In this document: in pieces, positions 15,842 through 24,124 of the stretch
How positions within the stretch are numbered: the stretch's first letter is position 1
How the letters are laid out: every line of letters begins with the position of its first letter
Notes under the pieces: generated by a model
What the model was told of the DNA's origin: nothing
The model's database searches: none
The model's input: the letters and a program-made list of their open reading frames with translations, nothing else
Program-made: the position numbers and the translations under genes
Origin: Bosea sp. 29B
GTDB taxonomy: Bacteria > Pseudomonadota > Alphaproteobacteria > Rhizobiales > Beijerinckiaceae
Assembly (NCBI RefSeq): GCF_902506165.1
Contig: NZ_LR733817.1
Location: 850,254 to 914,253 of the forward strand
Direction: 5' to 3'
DNA length: 64,000 bases

Positions 15842-16599
15842 GCCTCGAAGCCAGCGCCCTCGCCTATGGCTATCGCGAGCGCGAGATCGGCTGCGACATC
15901 GCGCTCGATCTCGCCGGCGGCGAGGTGCTGGCACTGCTAGGCCCGAACGGTCACGGCAAGACCACCCTGCTCAAGACCCTGCTCGGCCTGCTGCCGGCCA
16001 AGGCGGGTTCGCTCACGCTCGACAGCCAGCCATTGGCTGCACTTTCCGTCGGCGAGCGCGCCCGCGCTCTCGCCTATGTGCCGCAGGTCCATGCCGGCAC
16101 CTTCGCCTTCTCGGTCAGCGAGGTCGTGCTGATGGGCCGCACCGCCCGCTCCAGCCTGTTCGCAGCGCCTTCGGCGCATGACCGCGAGATGGTGCAGGCT
16201 ATGCTGCAGCGGCTTGGGATCACGCATCTGGCCGTGCGCCCCTACACCGAGATCTCCGGCGGCGAGCGCCAGCTCGTCATGATTGCCCGCGCACTGGCGC
16301 AGGAGCCGCGCTACGTCATCTTGGACGAGCCGACGGCGAGCCTCGATTTCGGCAATCAGGGCAAGGTGATGAACCAGATCCGCCGCCTCGCCGCCGAGGG
16401 GCTGGGCGTGCTCTTCACAACGCACGATCCCAACCAGGCGCTCCGCTATGCCGACCGGGCGCTGCTGCTGCGCGACGGCCAGGCCCTCGCCAGCGGCAAG
16501 GCGGCCGATCTGCTGACGCCGGAGCGGCTCGCCACGCTCTACGGCGTCGCGATCGAGACCGTCAGAGGCGACGGAAAGCTCGCCTTCCTGCCCGGCTGA
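15838..16599 (+). CDS. FecE/BtuD-type ABC ATPase (MolC candidate)
   Basis: 253 residues: Walker A GPNGHGKTT, Q-loop VPQVHAG, signature ISGGERQ, Walker B YVILDEPTASLD and H-loop TTHDPNQ. The start is GTG at 15838, in GTGA overlap with the permease stop; a much longer open frame upstream in this phase is a shadow of the permease. This is the last gene of the Mo/W-type locus. The operon probably ends in the 150-bp gap that follows, but I see no strong terminator there. Confidence 0.92.
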   Translation: MSLEASALAYGYREREIGCDIALDLAGGEVLALLGPNGHGKTTLLKTLLGLLPAKAGSLTLDSQPLAALSVGERARALAYVPQVHAGTFAFSVSEVVLMGRTARSSLFAAPSAHDREMVQAMLQRLGITHLAVRPYTEISGGERQLVMIARALAQEPRYVILDEPTASLDFGNQGKVMNQIRRLAAEGLGVLFTTHDPNQALRYADRALLLRDGQALASGKAADLLTPERLATLYGVAIETVRGDGKLAFLPG

Positions 16600-16752
16600 G
16601 CAACCGGCGTGCGCAAGCGCCGATCCCGTCACAATCTCCTGATCCCATTTACCTACGGTCAGAACATGGCATGTGATCGTGGCGGCGCCGGCGGACGTAC
16701 CGCTTTCGGCAGCATGATCGGCCGGCCTATGCGATGCCTTGGGGGATAGTGA

Positions 16753-18291
16753 ATGAAGCGCATCATCGGAGCCGCGCTCCTCTGTGGCCTCGCCGCGATC
16801 TCGGACATATCGACGGCGGGCGCGCAGCAGCCCGCGCAAGCCTCGATCGAAGCGCTGTTGCCGGAGTTCGAGAAGCAGGTCGCCGAAGGCATGAAGGCCT
16901 TCTCGGTGCCGGGCGTCGCCATCGGCATCGTCCATGACGACAAGCTGATCTACACCAAGGGCTTCGGCATCCGCGAGCTTGGCAAGCCCGAGCAGGTCAC
17001 CCCCGAGACCATTTTCCAGGTCGGCTCGACCACCAAGGCCTTCCTCGCCACCACCTTGGCGCAGGCGGTCGATGCCGGCCGGCTCGGCTGGAACGATCCC
17101 GTTATCGACCATATCCCCGAATTCCAGCTCGCCGATCCCTGGGTCACCCGCGATTTCCGCGTGCTCGACCTCGCCGCCCAGCGCTCCGGCCTGACAGCTT
17201 ACGTCAACGACGCGCTGACCATGCTCGGCTACGACAAGCAGACATTGATCCGCTCGCTGCGCGTCGCGCCGCAGCTCGGAATGTTCCGCTCCGATTTCCG
17301 CTATCTCAACATCCCGCATGTCGTCGGCGGCGAGATCGTCGCCAAGGTCAACGGCGCGCCGTCCTGGTTCGACTCGCTGCAGAAGAGCCTGCTGGCCCCG
17401 CTCGGCATGACCGCGACCACGGCTACGGCCGAGGCGATCACCGCCGCAGCCAACCATGCGCAGGGCCATCGTCTTGCCGACAAGCCCGTCGCCGTGCCCT
17501 TCCACCCGTCCTTTCCCTATGCGCTCGGCCCGGCCGGGGCGCTGAACTCGAACATCCCCGATATGGCGAAGTGGCTGCGCCTGCAGCTCGGCCGCGGCCA
17601 GTTCGAGGGCAAGATCCTGGTCTCCGAGGACAATCTCGACGTCACCTGGACCCCGCGCGTCGCCATGAACGAGCGCAGCTCCTATGCCGTCGGCTGGGTC
17701 GCGACTGCGACGCCGCGCGGCCGGATCATCTGGCACAATGGCGGCACCTCCGGCTTCGGCGCGCATGCCGGCTTCCTGCCGGACGGCAGGACCGGCATCG
17801 TCATCCTGACCAATCTCGAGAATGGCGGCATGCCGGATTCGCTGGCGATGTGGTTCTACGACCGCGTGCTCGGCAATCCCGCCGTCGACAATATCGCGCT
17901 CGGTGCAGCCGCATTGAAGACACGGCGCGAGGCAGCGCAGGCCGAGGCTGCCGGCTTCGTGCCCGGCCCGCTCTCGCCGCTCGCCGCCGGCTTCGTCGGC
18001 AGCTACGCCTCGCCGATCCTCGGCGACGCCACCGTGGCTCTCGCCGGCGGCAAGCTCAGCCTGACGCTGGAGAAGACCGAGGCGCAGCTCCTGCTCGAGC
18101 CGAACAAGGACGATCCCTATCTGTTCCAGGCGCGGCTGGCCCCGGTCGGCGCCTTCGTCGCGCCAGCCGAAATGTCCGGCGGCGAGCCTTTCGTCCGCCT
18201 GCGCTTCGAGACCGACGCCGCCGGCAAGATCACCCAGATGCGCTGGCTCAGTCCCGAGCTGCCGCACAGCTTTGCCCGCGCAGCGCAGTGA
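16753..18291 (+). CDS. Serine hydrolase of the beta-lactamase / penicillin-binding fold (class C-like)
   Basis: 512 residues, exported (signal peptide ending near STAGAQ). The catalytic motifs of the family are all visible: SxxK as VGSTTKAF (about residues 92-99), YxN as FRYLN (about 186), and the third motif as HNGGTSGFG (about 330). A C-terminal domain of about 110 residues follows, of the kind often labelled DUF3471. Family members include AmpC, EstB-type esterases and D-aminopeptidases; real beta-lactamase activity cannot be claimed. It stands 150 bp after the transporter genes and 18 bp before a small secreted protein. Confidence 0.85.
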   Translation: MKRIIGAALLCGLAAISDISTAGAQQPAQASIEALLPEFEKQVAEGMKAFSVPGVAIGIVHDDKLIYTKGFGIRELGKPEQVTPETIFQVGSTTKAFLATTLAQAVDAGRLGWNDPVIDHIPEFQLADPWVTRDFRVLDLAAQRSGLTAYVNDALTMLGYDKQTLIRSLRVAPQLGMFRSDFRYLNIPHVVGGEIVAKVNGAPSWFDSLQKSLLAPLGMTATTATAEAITAAANHAQGHRLADKPVAVPFHPSFPYALGPAGALNSNIPDMAKWLRLQLGRGQFEGKILVSEDNLDVTWTPRVAMNERSSYAVGWVATATPRGRIIWHNGGTSGFGAHAGFLPDGRTGIVILTNLENGGMPDSLAMWFYDRVLGNPAVDNIALGAAALKTRREAAQAEAAGFVPGPLSPLAAGFVGSYASPILGDATVALAGGKLSLTLEKTEAQLLLEPNKDDPYLFQARLAPVGAFVAPAEMSGGEPFVRLRFETDAAGKITQMRWLSPELPHSFARAAQ

Positions 18292-18308
18292 CGGGAGGGA
18301 GCAGCATC

Positions 18309-18638
18309 ATGACGATCCGCATCCCCCTCCTGTCGTTCGCCGCCGCTCTCGCCATCAGCTCCAACGCCTCGGCCGCGCCGGCCTTCGCGCCTCTGCCAGA
18401 GACTGCCGCCTCCCTACCGGTGGAGCCCGCCCGCTCGGCCCTGCGCAAGTTCTTCGACGCGCTCGGCGACGATGACGTCCACGACGATCATTACGACTGG
18501 AACGACTATCGCGACACGACCTCGCGCAAGGATCGCATCCGCGACTGGCAGCGCATGCAGCTCGACGCCCAGAAGGACTACTGGCGTCAGCAGAAGGACA
18601 TGCAGAAGCGGGCGATCAAGGCTCAGCGCGGCTGGTAG
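18309..18638 (+). CDS. Small secreted protein, unknown function
   Basis: 109 residues. A clear signal peptide (MTIRIPLLSFAAALAISSNASA) is followed by a Pro/Ala stretch and then a strongly charged region rich in Asp, His, Trp and Tyr (DDDVHDDHYDWNDYRD), ending in a Lys/Arg/Gln-rich helix (DAQKDYWRQQKDMQKRAIK). The Asp/His cluster could bind metal, but that is only a guess from composition. It follows the beta-lactamase-fold gene after 18 bp, probably in one transcript, and is followed by a terminator. Confidence 0.7.
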   Translation: MTIRIPLLSFAAALAISSNASAAPAFAPLPETAASLPVEPARSALRKFFDALGDDDVHDDHYDWNDYRDTTSRKDRIRDWQRMQLDAQKDYWRQQKDMQKRAIKAQRGW

Positions 18639-18665
18639 ATCGCCGGCGTCGCAGCGGCCACGTCA

Positions 18666-18702
18666 GGGGGTGGCAGGAAACTGCCCCACCCCCCTTACTT
18701 TT
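18666..18702 (+). terminator. Rho-independent terminator
   Basis: GGGGGTGGCAG-GAAA-CTGCC(C)CACCCCC followed by TTACTTTT. It is a strong GC stem with a GNRA loop, 27 bp after the small secreted protein gene and before aapJ. Confidence 0.75.
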
Positions 18703-18761
18703 CCCCGTCGGGCTGTTGCATAGTCGCCCAGACGTGGCGTCATGGCGCCACAGGATGGGGA

Positions 18762-19796
18762 ATGGACATGAAGACCTTCGCTCTCGCTGCGGCGCTGCTC
18801 GCCGCCGGCACCCTCGCCGCTTCCGCACAACAGCTGGCGCCCAGCCCGACGCTCGATGCGATCAAGGCGCGCGGCCATCTCGAATGTGGCGTGCATCTCG
18901 GCCTGCCTGGCTTCTCCTTCGCCAACGACAAGGGCGAGTGGACCGGGCTCGACGTCGACTATTGCCGCGCGCTCGCCGCCGCCGTGCTCGGCGATGCCAC
19001 CAAGGTGAAGTACACCCCGACCTCGGTGCAGCAGCGCTGGCCGATCCTGCAATCGGGCCAGGTCGACGTGCTCTCGCGCAACTCGACCATCACCTTCTCG
19101 CGCAACGCCACGCTCGGCCTCAACTTCCAGGGCATCAACTTCTATGAGGGCCAGACCTTCATCGTCCGCAAGAAGGCGAACGTGAAGTCGGCCGAAGATC
19201 TCGACGGCGCCTCGGTCTGCGTCGCCGCCGGCTCGACCGAGGAGAAGAACGCCGCCGACTGGTTCCGCGAGCGCAACCTCAAGGTCACCATCACCAATTT
19301 CCAGAAGAACGACGACGCCATCACCGCCTATGACAGCGGCCGCTGCGACGCCTACACCGCCGGCGTCGGCGCCCTCGCAGGCCAGCGCGCCAAGCTCAAG
19401 GTTCCGGACGACCACACCATCCTGACCAAGCCGATCTCGAACGACCCGCAGGGGCCGGTCACCCGCTATGGCGACGAGCGCTGGCAGCTGATCGTGCGCT
19501 GGGTGCTGAACGGCACCATCGCCGCCGAGATGCTCGGTGTCACCTCCAAGAACGTCGATGAGATGAAGGCGAGCTCGAAGAACACCGAGGTTCGCCGCCT
19601 GCTCGGCGCCGAGGGCGGCTTCGGCGCGATGATGGGCCTGCCCGACGACTGGATGTACAAGGCGATCAAGCAGGTCGGGAACTATGGCGAGAGCTATGAG
19701 CGCACCGTCGGCATGGGCTCGCCGCTGAAGCTCGAGCGTGGCCAGAACCAGCTCTGGACCAAGGGCGGCCTGCTCTTCACCCCGCCGTTCCAGTGA
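18762..19796 (+). CDS. aapJ: General L-amino acid ABC transporter, periplasmic binding protein
   Basis: 344 residues with signal peptide (ALLAAGTLAASA). It follows the AapJ/BztA pattern: LDAIKARGHLECGVHLGLPG at the mature start, GEWTGLDVDYCRALAAAVLG, and DDWMYKAIKQVGNYGESYER near the end. These class II proteins bind a broad range of L-amino acids for the AapJQMP importer. Two start codons are six bases apart (18762 and 18768); GGATGGGG lies 7 nt from the second, which may be preferred. A palindromic repeat separates it from aapQ. Confidence 0.92.
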   Translation: MDMKTFALAAALLAAGTLAASAQQLAPSPTLDAIKARGHLECGVHLGLPGFSFANDKGEWTGLDVDYCRALAAAVLGDATKVKYTPTSVQQRWPILQSGQVDVLSRNSTITFSRNATLGLNFQGINFYEGQTFIVRKKANVKSAEDLDGASVCVAAGSTEEKNAADWFRERNLKVTITNFQKNDDAITAYDSGRCDAYTAGVGALAGQRAKLKVPDDHTILTKPISNDPQGPVTRYGDERWQLIVRWVLNGTIAAEMLGVTSKNVDEMKASSKNTEVRRLLGAEGGFGAMMGLPDDWMYKAIKQVGNYGESYERTVGMGSPLKLERGQNQLWTKGGLLFTPPFQ

Positions 19797-19824
19797 GAGC
19801 GGCCACCGCTCTCGCCTGACACGG

Positions 19825-19958
19825 GTCGTCCCGGACAAGCCGCGCCAGCGGCGCCGATCGGGACCCATGCCTGAACTTTTCCGGCATGGGTCCCGGGTCT
19901 CTCGGAGCCTGCCGTCGGGCCGACCGAAGGTCGGACCCGATGGGTCGCCCGGGACGAC
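19825..19958. repeat. Palindromic repeat, GTC(A/G)TCCCGG type, between aapJ and aapQ
   Basis: GTCGTCCCGGACAAGCCGCG... ACCCATGCCTGAAC/CCGGCATGGGT ...GCCCGGGACGAC. It contains at 19917-19940 a hairpin module, GGCCGACCGAAGGTCGG, that also occurs at 22314. It lies within the transporter operon. Confidence 0.85.
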
Positions 19959-19995
19959 CATTCCCTCTTCATCGAGCCAGAAGGGCGCTGCGACC

Positions 19996-21159
19996 GTGGC
20001 CAAGGCCTTCGCCTTCATCAACGACAAGCGCGTCCGCGACGTCTTCTACCAGGCGGCGCTGCTGATCGGCCTCGTGGCGCTGCTGGTCTATTTCATCCGC
20101 AACGCCTCGCAGAACATGGTCCAGGCCGGCATCGCCTCGGGCTTCGACTTCCTCTGGCGCACCTCGGGCATCGAGGTGCCCTTCGTCCTGACCAACTACA
20201 CCCAGTCCGACAACATCCTCGCACTGTTCTGGGCTGGCGTCGCCAATACGATGCTGGTGACGGTGATCGCGCTGGTGCTGTCGACGGCACTCGGCTTCCT
20301 GATCGGTATCGCCCGGCTCTCCTCGATCTGGCTGGTTCAGGCCATCGCCGGCGCCTATGTCGAGCTCGTCCGCAACATCCCGCTGCTGTTCTTCGTGCTG
20401 TTCTGGTATTTCGGCGTCATCGCCGCCCTGCCGGCGCCGCGCGAGAGCCTCTCGGTCTTCGGCGTCGCCTTCCTCAACAATCGCGGCCTGACTATCCCGC
20501 TGCCGGACGCCGGCGCGAACTTCAAATACGCCTTCATCGCGATCGCGATCTCCTGCCTGCTGCACTGGCTCTTCCTGCGCTGGGCCAGGCGGCGCAAGGA
20601 GGAGACCGGCAAGGACGCGCCGGTGCTGGGCGTCGGCCTCGCCCTGCTGCTTCTCGTCCCCGTGCTGGCATTCGCCTGGGCGACGCTGGCGACGCGCTGG
20701 GACATTCCGGTGCTGCGCGGCTTCAACTATCGCGGCGGCTTCGTCGTCATCCCCGAATTCGTCGCGCTGCTGGCAGCGCTCGTCACCTACACCGCCGGCT
20801 TCATCGCCGAGATCGTGCGCGGCGGCATCCAGTCGGTCCCGTACGGCCAGATCGAGGCGTCGAGCGCGCTCGGCCTGCGCTCCGGCCAGACGCTGCGGCT
20901 CGTCACCATCCCACAGGCGCTGCGGGTGATGACGCCGCCGATGACCAACCAGTATCTCAACGTTCTCAAGAACTCGTCCTTCGGCGCGGCCATCGCCTAT
21001 CCCGACGTCGTCAGCCTGTTCATGGGCTCGGCGCTCAACAACACCGGCCAGGCGATCGAGATCATCGCCATGACGCTCGCGGTCTATCTCGTCATCGGCC
21101 TCGCCGTCTCCGCCTTCATGAACTGGTACAATGCCCGCATCGCGCTGGTGACCCGATGA
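19996..21159 (+). CDS. aapQ: General L-amino acid ABC transporter permease
   Basis: 387 residues, about eight helices, of the HisMQ family in its long AapQ/BztB form. The permease coupling motif is IEASSALGLRSGQTLRLVTI, and NQYLNVLKNSSFGAAIAYPD follows. I chose the GTG at 19996, preceded by AGAAGGGC, because everything upstream in this frame is the palindromic repeat. The stop overlaps the aapM start (ATGA). It forms the inner-membrane heterodimer with AapM. Confidence 0.92.
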   Translation: MAKAFAFINDKRVRDVFYQAALLIGLVALLVYFIRNASQNMVQAGIASGFDFLWRTSGIEVPFVLTNYTQSDNILALFWAGVANTMLVTVIALVLSTALGFLIGIARLSSIWLVQAIAGAYVELVRNIPLLFFVLFWYFGVIAALPAPRESLSVFGVAFLNNRGLTIPLPDAGANFKYAFIAIAISCLLHWLFLRWARRRKEETGKDAPVLGVGLALLLLVPVLAFAWATLATRWDIPVLRGFNYRGGFVVIPEFVALLAALVTYTAGFIAEIVRGGIQSVPYGQIEASSALGLRSGQTLRLVTIPQALRVMTPPMTNQYLNVLKNSSFGAAIAYPDVVSLFMGSALNNTGQAIEIIAMTLAVYLVIGLAVSAFMNWYNARIALVTR

Positions 21160-22202
21160 GTGCCGCCGCCTCCCTCCCGACCAGCTGGCGCGAGCGCCTG
21201 TTCGGCTCGCCGACCATCACCGTGGTGACGCTGCTGCTCGCAGCGCTGATCGCCTGGATCGCCGTGCCGATCATCCGCTGGGCCCTGATCGACGCGACCT
21301 GGAGCGGCCAGACCCGCAATGACTGCACCGGCACCGGGGCCTGCTGGGTCTTCATCAAGGCGCGCTTCAGCCAGTTCATGTACGGGTTCTATCCCGCAGA
21401 GGAGCGCTGGCGGCCGAACCTCGCTGGCCTCGCCTTCGTGCTCTCCGGCGCAGCGATCGTCTTCGCGCCGAAACGGCTGAAGCTGGGCTTCGGCCTTGCT
21501 GCGCTCGTCATCCTGCCGCCGCTCGGCGTCTGGCTGCTCGGCGGCGGCTTCGGCCTGCGCGCGATCGAGACGCGCGAATGGGGCGGGCTGATGCTGACCG
21601 TCTTCATCTCGATCTATGCCAGCCTGATCGCGATCCCGCTCGGCATCCTGCTTGCGCTCGGCCGGCAGTCCGAGCTCAAGGTGGTCAAGCTGATCTCGGT
21701 ACTGTTCATCGAGTTCTGGCGCGGCGTGCCGATCATCGCGGTGATCTTCCTGGCCTCGCTGCTGCTGCCACTGATCATGCCGGCCGGCATCGGCGTCGAC
21801 CGGCTGGCGCGCGCCGTGATCGGCCTCGGCTTCTGCATCGCCGCCTACATGGCCGAAGCCGTGCGCGGCGGCCTGCAGGCCCTGCCGAAGGGCCAGCGCG
21901 AGGCGGCGACCGCGCTCGGCCTCAGCTACTGGAAGGCGACCTGGTTCATCATCCTGCCGCAGGCCCTGCGCATCTCGCTGCCGGCGATCACCAACGAGTT
22001 CATCGCGCTGGTCAAGAACACCACGCTTGTTCTCGTCGTCTCGATCCTCGATCTGCTCGGCATCGCCCAGGCCTCGCTCGCCGATCCCAACTGGGTCGGC
22101 ATGAACATGGAGGCCTATGTCTTCTCCGGCGCCCTCTATTGGCTGATCTGCTTTGCGCTCTCGCGCTGGAGCCGGAGCATGGAGACGAAGCGAGGGCGGT
22201 AG
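21156..22202 (+). CDS. aapM: General L-amino acid ABC transporter permease
   Basis: 348 residues of the AapM/BztC type. The coupling motif is REAATALGLSYWKATWFIIL, and TNEFIALVKNTTLVLVVSI is the conserved helix after it. ATGA overlap with aapQ implies coupled translation. In known aap operons the ATPase gene aapP comes next; here the transcript runs into a palindromic repeat and convergent genes, so the ATPase must be encoded elsewhere or a general one is shared. Confidence 0.92.
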   Translation: MSAAASLPTSWRERLFGSPTITVVTLLLAALIAWIAVPIIRWALIDATWSGQTRNDCTGTGACWVFIKARFSQFMYGFYPAEERWRPNLAGLAFVLSGAAIVFAPKRLKLGFGLAALVILPPLGVWLLGGGFGLRAIETREWGGLMLTVFISIYASLIAIPLGILLALGRQSELKVVKLISVLFIEFWRGVPIIAVIFLASLLLPLIMPAGIGVDRLARAVIGLGFCIAAYMAEAVRGGLQALPKGQREAATALGLSYWKATWFIILPQALRISLPAITNEFIALVKNTTLVLVVSILDLLGIAQASLADPNWVGMNMEAYVFSGALYWLICFALSRWSRSMETKRGR

Positions 22203-22215
22203 CGGCCTCTAGCGC

Positions 22216-22357
22216 GTCATGCTCGGGCTTGACCCGAGCATCTCAGGCCGAAGGAGGCTCCGGCCAGCGCCTTCTCGTCATGAGATTCTCGGGTCTGCGC
22301 GGAGTTTATCCTTGGGCCGACCGAAGGTCGGACCCGAGGGCTTCGCCCGAGAATGAC
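22216..22357. repeat. Palindromic intergenic repeat, GTCATGCTCG type (copy 2)
   Basis: GTCATGCTCGGGCTTGACCC...CAGCGCCTTCTCGTCATGAG...GCCCGAGAATGAC. It is 36 bp longer than the copy at 29683, because a hairpin module (GGCCGACCGAAGGTCGG, within 22314-22337) is inserted. It lies between the convergent aapM and acetoacetate decarboxylase genes. Confidence 0.85.
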
Positions 22358-22366
22358 GCCCCCGCC

Positions 22367-23113
22367 TCACCCCTTCATGTAGTCGTGGATCTTGCGGCCG
22401 AAGGGCAGCGTCAGGTCGGCGATGAAGTGATGCGCGCCCAGTACCTTGCGCACCGGCAGGTCGGCGACCGGCGCGTTGACATGCGGGATCAGGTGCAGCC
22501 GGCCCGGGCCGATCCAGGAGCCCTTCACCGTGATGTCGGTGAGGTTGAGCGCGACGAGCTGGCAGATCTCCGGCTCGCCGTCGACGCCGGGAATGATCTT
22601 CAGGTTGACCTGCGTCTTGGTCAGCATCGCCGTCGTCCTGACGCCGTTGCCGGCGAGGCTTTCGTGCTTGTAACCCATCGTGCCCATGGCGACCTGCTGG
22701 CCGGCATATTCGAGCGTGCCGGTCAGCGTGTCCTTGACCACCTCGAGCTTGGGATGGGCGTATTTCTTCGGGAAGCCCCAGATCTCGCGTCCCGCCGAGA
22801 TCGGCGGCTCGATGTCGAGATACATCTGCGAGACGAAGCTGACCTCCTCCTCACCGAACAGGCAGGGGATGACGATCCCGGTCTCGGTATAGGTGCCGAA
22901 GCCGGAGGAATCCGGCATCTTGATCCATTCATAGTGCACGATCGGCTGCGCCGTCGGCATCAGCGGCTCGGGCAGATGATGGCGGATCAGCTCCGGATCG
23001 GTCTCGTAGCTGATGATCATGTATTCGCGGTCGATGAAGCGGTACGGCCCGGCCGGATAGCTCGGCCCGGCGAGCGGCATCGAGGGCAGGTCGAGGATCT
23101 GCTGGCGGTTCAT
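22367..23113 (-). CDS. adc: Acetoacetate decarboxylase
   Basis: 248 residues. It converts acetoacetate to acetone and CO2 in the cytoplasm. The Schiff-base lysine is in EIWGFPKKYAHPKLEVV, matching the Lys-Lys pair of clostridial Adc; the conserved RFIDREYMIISYETD and HLIPHVNAPVADLPVRK also fit. I chose the ATG at 23113 (MNRQQILDLPS); the longer frame is a shadow of the next gene. It lies 10 bp after the 3-hydroxybutyrate dehydrogenase gene, so the pair handles ketone bodies: 3-hydroxybutyrate to acetoacetate, then to acetone. Confidence 0.9.
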   Translation of the reverse strand: MNRQQILDLPSMPLAGPSYPAGPYRFIDREYMIISYETDPELIRHHLPEPLMPTAQPIVHYEWIKMPDSSGFGTYTETGIVIPCLFGEEEVSFVSQMYLDIEPPISAGREIWGFPKKYAHPKLEVVKDTLTGTLEYAGQQVAMGTMGYKHESLAGNGVRTTAMLTKTQVNLKIIPGVDGEPEICQLVALNLTDITVKGSWIGPGRLHLIPHVNAPVADLPVRKVLGAHHFIADLTLPFGRKIHDYMKG

Positions 23114-23123
23114 GGTCGTGCCC

Positions 23124-23906
23124 TCACTGCGCGGTCCAGCCGCCATCGACCGGCAGGATGACGCCGGTGATCGACTTTGCCGCATCGGAAGCGAGGAAGA
23201 CAGCGAGCGCCGCCACCTCCTCGCTGGTGACGAACTGCTTGGTCGGCTGCGCGTGCAGCAGGACATCGTTGATGACCTGCTCCTTGGTAAGATTGCGCGC
23301 CGCCATGGTCTCGGGAATCTGCTTCTCGACCAGGGGCGTCCAGACATAGCCAGGACAGATCGCGTTGGCGGTGATACCGAAGGTCGCCGCTTCCAGCGCG
23401 ACCGTCTTGGTCAGCCCGGCGATGCCGTGCTTGGCCGCGACATAAGCCGATTTGAACGGCGAGGCGACCAGTGCATGAGCCGAGGCCGTGTTGATGATCC
23501 GGCCCCATTTGCGCTGCTTCATCCCTGGCAGCGCGGCGCGGATGGCGTGGAAGGCGGCCGAGAGGTTGATTGCGATGATCGCGTCCCATTTCTCGACCGG
23601 GAACTCCTCGACCGGCGAGACGAACTGGATGCCGGCATTGTTGACGAGGATGTCGACGCCGCCGAACTCAGCCTCGGCCTCGGCGATCATCGCTGCGATA
23701 GCGCCACCATGGGCCATGTCGGCCGGCGAATAGCGCGCCTTCACCCCGAAATCGGCCTCGATGCCGGCACGCTCCTGCTCAATCGCCTCCGGCGCGCCGA
23801 AGCCGTTGATGACGATATTGGCGCCCTCGGCCGCATAGGCGCGGGCAATGGCGAGGCCGATTCCGGAGGTCGAGCCTGTGACGACGGCGGTCTTGCCTTT
23901 GAGCAT
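23124..23906 (-). CDS. bdhA: 3-hydroxybutyrate dehydrogenase
   Basis: 260-residue NAD-dependent short-chain dehydrogenase. Cofactor loop TGSTSGIGLAIA (residues 9-20), NNAG structural motif, catalytic Ser in NTASAHALVAS and Tyr/Lys in YVAAKHG. The segments INGFGAPEAIEQ and HAQPTKQFVTSEEVAAL are typical of bacterial 3-hydroxybutyrate dehydrogenases. The ATG at 23906 follows GGGAG at about 7 nt. It is the first gene of a two-gene unit with adc and is divergent from a patatin-family gene; together they suggest polyhydroxybutyrate or ketone-body turnover. Confidence 0.9.
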   Translation of the reverse strand: MLKGKTAVVTGSTSGIGLAIARAYAAEGANIVINGFGAPEAIEQERAGIEADFGVKARYSPADMAHGGAIAAMIAEAEAEFGGVDILVNNAGIQFVSPVEEFPVEKWDAIIAINLSAAFHAIRAALPGMKQRKWGRIINTASAHALVASPFKSAYVAAKHGIAGLTKTVALEAATFGITANAICPGYVWTPLVEKQIPETMAARNLTKEQVINDVLLHAQPTKQFVTSEEVAALAVFLASDAAKSITGVILPVDGGWTAQ

Positions 23907-24124
23907 GCTCTGATCTCCCGGCCACGAGGGCACGACGCGATGCTGCGTCGCAAACTCCATGCCGCTGAGGTGGAAGAGCAAGCTGACGCGGCGATGAAGC
24001 TTGTCTGACGGGCCGGTGACACCGATATCCAACACTGCCCGCGTCACATGCCTGTCACCGCCCACCCCCCAGACATGGGCGCAATCCAGCTCTTCCCAAT
24101 GATCGAGCGAACGGAATCCGCGCC

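Noticed and set aside
15937..18267. A 776-codon minus-strand open frame
   Set aside because: It is antisense to the FecE-like ATPase and the beta-lactamase-fold gene, both with full catalytic motifs; the antisense product is low-complexity.
23930..23960. PhaR-like TGC-rich site (CTGCGTCGCA) before bdhA
   Set aside because: Only one short imperfect match to a degenerate CTGC-N3/4-GCAG consensus.
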